Assembly (NCBI GenBank): GCA_963667605.2
Contig: CAXXUZ010000003.1
Coordinates: 992,001 to 1,056,000, forward strand
Direction: 5' to 3'
Length of the DNA: 64,000 bases
Origin: JADLGL01 sp963667605
GTDB lineage: Bacteria; Pseudomonadota; Alphaproteobacteria; Rhizobiales; Kaistiaceae
This document shows, piece after piece, positions 60,823-64,000 of the stretch (the stretch's first letter is position 1; each line of letters starts with the position of its first letter). The notes below the pieces were generated by a model that saw nothing but the letters and a program-made list of their open reading frames with translations, made no database searches and was not told the origin of the DNA. Made by a program: the position numbers and the translations under genes.

Positions 60823-63800
60823 TCCCTGCTTCTGCCGGCGAAGCGCCATTCGGCGACGCGGGCCAAATGATCGTAGTCACCCGGGAACCGCCGCTCGAAC
60901 ATGGGCCGTGCCTGAGAAACGTAGCCTTTCGTCGGGTCGTCATAGGCGGCAACAAGGTTTCTCAGCCGCCTCAGCGCTTCGGCCGAGAGCGCATCGGCAT
61001 CGGTATCGTCATCGACGGCGGAGCGGAGCGGATCGGTCTTGCCGATCCGGGCAAGTCCGATCCAGGCCAATTCGGCGATCGATCGGTCGGCGAAGACGGG
61101 GCCGAAGCCACCGGCCCGAGCCATCGCCCCTTCCAGCGCCAATTGCGGTTGAAACAGCAGAACTTGTTTGGGGCTGGCGACGACACCGGTCTTATAGTCA
61201 AAAATGCTGATCCGGCCGTCGCGGCGAAGGTCGATACGGTCGGCGCGGCCGGTGAGGCGGAACCGCCCGCCGCGGGTCTCAAACGTATGATCGCCGGCGA
61301 TTTCGGCGTGACGGGTGACCACATCCGAATGTCGCGCAGCTTCCCACTCGATCAGCCAGTCGGCGATCGGCTCGGCCCGCAACAACCACACGGCGTGCAC
61401 CTCGGGATAGTTTTTGATCTCCTCGAAATGGTGCCGCCATAACGCCAGAAACCGAGCGCGCGCCCGATCGTCGAAGGTGGCATTCCATTGCAGTGTGAAA
61501 TCCGCGAAGGCCTCGTGGATCAGCGACCCACGGATCCTGGGGTCCGCGCGCTGGCCGATAGGATCGAGCGGCTCCAATTGAAGGACCCGCCGAGCATAGA
61601 CGGCGTAGGGATCACGGATCAGGTTTTCGATCGAAGTGATCGAAAGCTCGCGCGGCCGTGCTTCGAGCTTCGGCGCTGGCGCTGGTCTTGAGATCGGTAT
61701 GACCTCCTCCGCCGACACGGCATCGAGGCCGCGCGCCAGCTGCAGCAGCCGGCTCCCACGCTCGGTCATCTCAGCGGTGCGATCCGGCCCGACCAGCACC
61801 TCCAATCTTTGCACCCATCGCGAAGCGACAGTGGGCGATCCGCCGCGTCGCTTCGCGCGGCTGACGATGACGTGTTCGGCAGCCATGGCTTCGATGAAAT
61901 CATGCGCAGCAAGGCCGATCCCTCGCTCTGGCGGCGCTAGGCCGATCGCCTCCCGCATCTGCCGCGAAAGCCAGGCATCGGACCTGGTCTCGGTCGGCCA
62001 GACGCCCTCGTCGAGCCCGCCCAGGATCATGAGATCGACCGATTGCAGCCTCGCTTCGAGCGTTCCCCAAATATGGATCCGGGGATCGACGGCCAGTTCC
62101 GGAGTGATCGCAATGCCACGCATGGATGCGGCAAGGAAGGCCGGATATTCGCCGGGCGAAATTTGCATCCGCTTGGCGGCGAGCAGACCGCCGAGCAGCT
62201 CCGCCAGGGCCTCGCCGGCGCGGCTCGCCCACAACGCCCCGCCGGCCCCAGAGCCATCATCGGCAGCGGCGTCCAGCGCCGCGGCTAATAGCTCCGTCCC
62301 CTCGGCGGCCGAAATCGCAGAGCGCTCGCCGAGCGCTTCGAGCGGACCAATGGCAATTTCGAGCCGTCGCGCGAGGGCCTCGGCGGATCCCCAGTCTTGG
62401 CTCCGAAGGCGCCGGCGGGCGCGCGGGACGAAGCGGTCGGCCCTCATGTCAATACGGAATCGAAGATTGACCAACCTGTCGCTCAGCGTTCTGATCGGCC
62501 CGAAAGCGGTCGGTCCGCGCAGGATGGCGATCTCCAGAATCTCGGCGGCCCCGCGGCAGCGCCGCCGCGATAGACCGAACCGTGCCAGTGGATGCTTGGT
62601 GAGGGCGAGCAGTGCATTGACGTCGCCGCTGAGCGCAGCCTCGGCCAGAAGGCGGACGAAAACACCCTCGGGGGTTCCGTCCAGCGGCTGACCAGCGGAA
62701 TCATCGATCCTCACATTCCAACGCTGGAGCTCGACCGCAACCCTTCTTGCCAGGGTGCGGTCGGGCGTGACCAACGCGGCGACGGCGCCCTGCGTCTCCA
62801 ACGATTGTCGAAGCGCGATCGCGATCGCCAGCGCCTCATCCTGCTCGTTGCGGGCCGAGATCAGATCGATGCCGGCCAGCGCCTCGGCGTCGGTTTTGGC
62901 CAATTCGGCCCATTTCTCGGTCGTTGTCGCCGGACGCATTGCCTCCGCGATCAGGCCCGATCGCGTCGCTACCATCTTGGGAGCTTCGCCGAGCGGCTCG
63001 ACCTCTTGTCGATCGATACCGATTTCAGCAAGGAGCAGTTTCAGCCCGAACTGCGGATGGCTGGGTACCCCGCCGGTCGCATCGGACGGATCGCCGATGG
63101 CGTTCCAAGCGCTCTCGTCGATCGTTCGATCCAGGCCTGGCAAAACCACGGCGCCCTGCGGCAATCCGGCGATCGCCTTCAGCAACTTCGCCGTCGCCGG
63201 GATCGATCCGGTCGATCCGGCGGCGATGATCGGGCCTTTTGGCGGGATGGCGGTGAGTCTTTCAGCGCTGGCTCGTATCAGCTGGTCACGGCGGACCGCT
63301 GGATCTTCGCGGCCCAACTCGGACAGAATCCGCGGCCATTGTTCGCTGGCGATCTTGAGAAAATCGATCGTGATTTGCCAATAGCCGGCATAATCATCCG
63401 GCAGCAGCTGTTCCAGTGCGTCCCAACCAACTCCGGCAACCTCGATATCGTCGATCAATCGAGCAAGATCGCCGGCAAGCTTGACCGCATCGGCGGCCGA
63501 GGCCGGGATCAGTATCCGCCTTTCCGCTCCCGGCTGTAGATCGCGCCGAACCGCCTTTCCCCAAGCGACAATCTGTTCAGTTAGGATCAGGATTCGCTCC
63601 AGCCTCGAGATCGGTGGCGGGAGTATCAGATGGTCAGCCGGGCCTTCCTCGCTGGCGGCGAGGAGATGTTCCTCTTCGTCGACATCCCCTATCGGCCTGA
63701 TTCGCGGTAGGATCGCTGCCCGGGCCGGGCTCCGTTCCAAGAGAATCTGGCGAAGCGCCCGCGCCGATCGACGGGTCGGCAGCAGGATCGTGACCTCGGC

Positions 63801-63917
63801 AAGCGCCATCGGATCGGAGGCGTCGATCGATCCAAAACGGCCGGAAACTATCGCCTCGGCCAATACCGGCAGGAACGGCGCGCCGGTGGGTATGGAGTAC
63901 ACATTTGGGCGCCGCAT
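60819..63917 (-). CDS. addB: double-strand break repair protein AddB
   Basis: 1032 residues. It opens NVYSIPTGAPFLPVLAEAIV, typical of alphaproteobacterial AddB, followed by ILLPTRRSARALRQILLE in place of a true Walker A, as this subunit is not an active helicase. A C-terminal RecB-like nuclease has DRIDLRRDGRISIFDYKTG. I see no iron-sulfur cysteine set, in line with the alphaproteobacterial branch. The TGA at 60819-60821 overlaps the addA ATG. Confidence 0.95.
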   Translation of the reverse strand: MRRPNVYSIPTGAPFLPVLAEAIVSGRFGSIDASDPMALAEVTILLPTRRSARALRQILLERSPARAAILPRIRPIGDVDEEEHLLAASEEGPADHLILPPPISRLERILILTEQIVAWGKAVRRDLQPGAERRILIPASAADAVKLAGDLARLIDDIEVAGVGWDALEQLLPDDYAGYWQITIDFLKIASEQWPRILSELGREDPAVRRDQLIRASAERLTAIPPKGPIIAAGSTGSIPATAKLLKAIAGLPQGAVVLPGLDRTIDESAWNAIGDPSDATGGVPSHPQFGLKLLLAEIGIDRQEVEPLGEAPKMVATRSGLIAEAMRPATTTEKWAELAKTDAEALAGIDLISARNEQDEALAIAIALRQSLETQGAVAALVTPDRTLARRVAVELQRWNVRIDDSAGQPLDGTPEGVFVRLLAEAALSGDVNALLALTKHPLARFGLSRRRCRGAAEILEIAILRGPTAFGPIRTLSDRLVNLRFRIDMRADRFVPRARRRLRSQDWGSAEALARRLEIAIGPLEALGERSAISAAEGTELLAAALDAAADDGSGAGGALWASRAGEALAELLGGLLAAKRMQISPGEYPAFLAASMRGIAITPELAVDPRIHIWGTLEARLQSVDLMILGGLDEGVWPTETRSDAWLSRQMREAIGLAPPERGIGLAAHDFIEAMAAEHVIVSRAKRRGGSPTVASRWVQRLEVLVGPDRTAEMTERGSRLLQLARGLDAVSAEEVIPISRPAPAPKLEARPRELSITSIENLIRDPYAVYARRVLQLEPLDPIGQRADPRIRGSLIHEAFADFTLQWNATFDDRARARFLALWRHHFEEIKNYPEVHAVWLLRAEPIADWLIEWEAARHSDVVTRHAEIAGDHTFETRGGRFRLTGRADRIDLRRDGRISIFDYKTGVVASPKQVLLFQPQLALEGAMARAGGFGPVFADRSIAELAWIGLARIGKTDPLRSAVDDDTDADALSAEALRRLRNLVAAYDDPTKGYVSQARPMFERRFPGDYDHLARVAEWRFAGRSRE

Positions 63918-63926
63918 TGGGACGCT

Positions 63927-64000
63927 TCACGCGGCGGAGCTGATGAGAACGCGTTCCGCTTCATCGATCGCCGCCGGCGTCCCGACGTGGAACCAAGTGC
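63927..64000 (-). CDS. sugar-phosphate nucleotidyltransferase, C-terminal end
   Basis: The last 23 codons of a minus-strand gene that enters from the right window edge: TWFHVGTPAAIDEAERVLIS then SAA and a TGA at 63927-63929. The WxxVGTPxxxxxAE ending is typical of MurU-like or mannose-1-phosphate nucleotidyltransferases. Alphaproteobacteria often place such a gene directly before addB, usually after tsaE and an aminoglycoside-phosphotransferase-like kinase. Only the end is visible. Confidence 0.7.
   Translation of the reverse strand, partial: TWFHVGTPAAIDEAERVLISSAA

Noticed and set aside
58536..63539. Long plus-strand frames across addA and addB
   Set aside because: They are antisense shadows of two well-supported genes with clear helicase and nuclease motifs.

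Overview
The window is high-GC bacterial DNA whose gene content points to an alphaproteobacterium, probably related to the Rhizobiales or Rhodospirillales. The main signs are 5-aminolevulinate synthase (C4 haem pathway), an AccD without zinc cysteines, a CycM-like membrane-anchored cytochrome c, AddAB recombination genes, class II-type AroA, DUF1150 and a FYDLN-domain protein. Gene starts are often TTG or GTG. The number of frameshifted, truncated or nonsense-interrupted genes is high, so either the genome is decaying in places or the assembly carries indel errors.

Layout. 1-18039 is chromosomal backbone: a PilZ protein (5' end outside the window), hemA, a YjbQ remnant, a ligase-associated DEXH helicase with its PdeM phosphoesterase, a frameshifted lipoprotein, a MarR regulator, a tri-haem cytochrome, prephenate dehydratase, the SRP RNA, dnaX-ybaB-membrane protein-recR, rmuC, def-fmt, and pbpC with the 3' stump of its alpha-2-macroglobulin partner.

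18040-32800 is an accessory region. It starts with an IS1595-type element (24-bp inverted repeats at 18040 and 22179) that carries a broken DNA methyltransferase-HNH fusion, a small ORF and an IS1380 transposase. Next come an IS110 fragment, an IS3 element and a fragment of a plasmid/phage-type AAA ATPase. A 1055-residue exported protein (SPOR, cytochrome c, ClpP-like protease and cyclophilin domains) is truncated at the junction with that fragment. Two IS630 copies in opposite orientation then flank a divergent purM-like gene. One of them splits a small gene that can be rebuilt exactly by removing the IS. A tRNA-Arg borders the region on the right.

32901-46700 holds a methyltransferase, a frameshifted histidine kinase, a VTT membrane protein, rpmH-rnpA-yidC, DUF952-pyrD, a 1293-residue repeat-rich coiled-coil protein, DUF1150, a doubly broken exported nuclease-like gene, tRNA-Ala and a FYDLN-domain gene. 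46800-64000 is a dense housekeeping run: aroA-cmk-rpsA, ihfB-lapA-trpF-trpB-trpA-accD-folC, then trxA, addA, addB and the end of a sugar nucleotidyltransferase on the minus strand.

The best candidates for something unusual are the four-domain exported protein and its paralogous cytochrome domain, the methyltransferase-HNH fusion inside the IS1595 inverted repeats, and the accessory purM-like gene with its IS-interrupted small partner.
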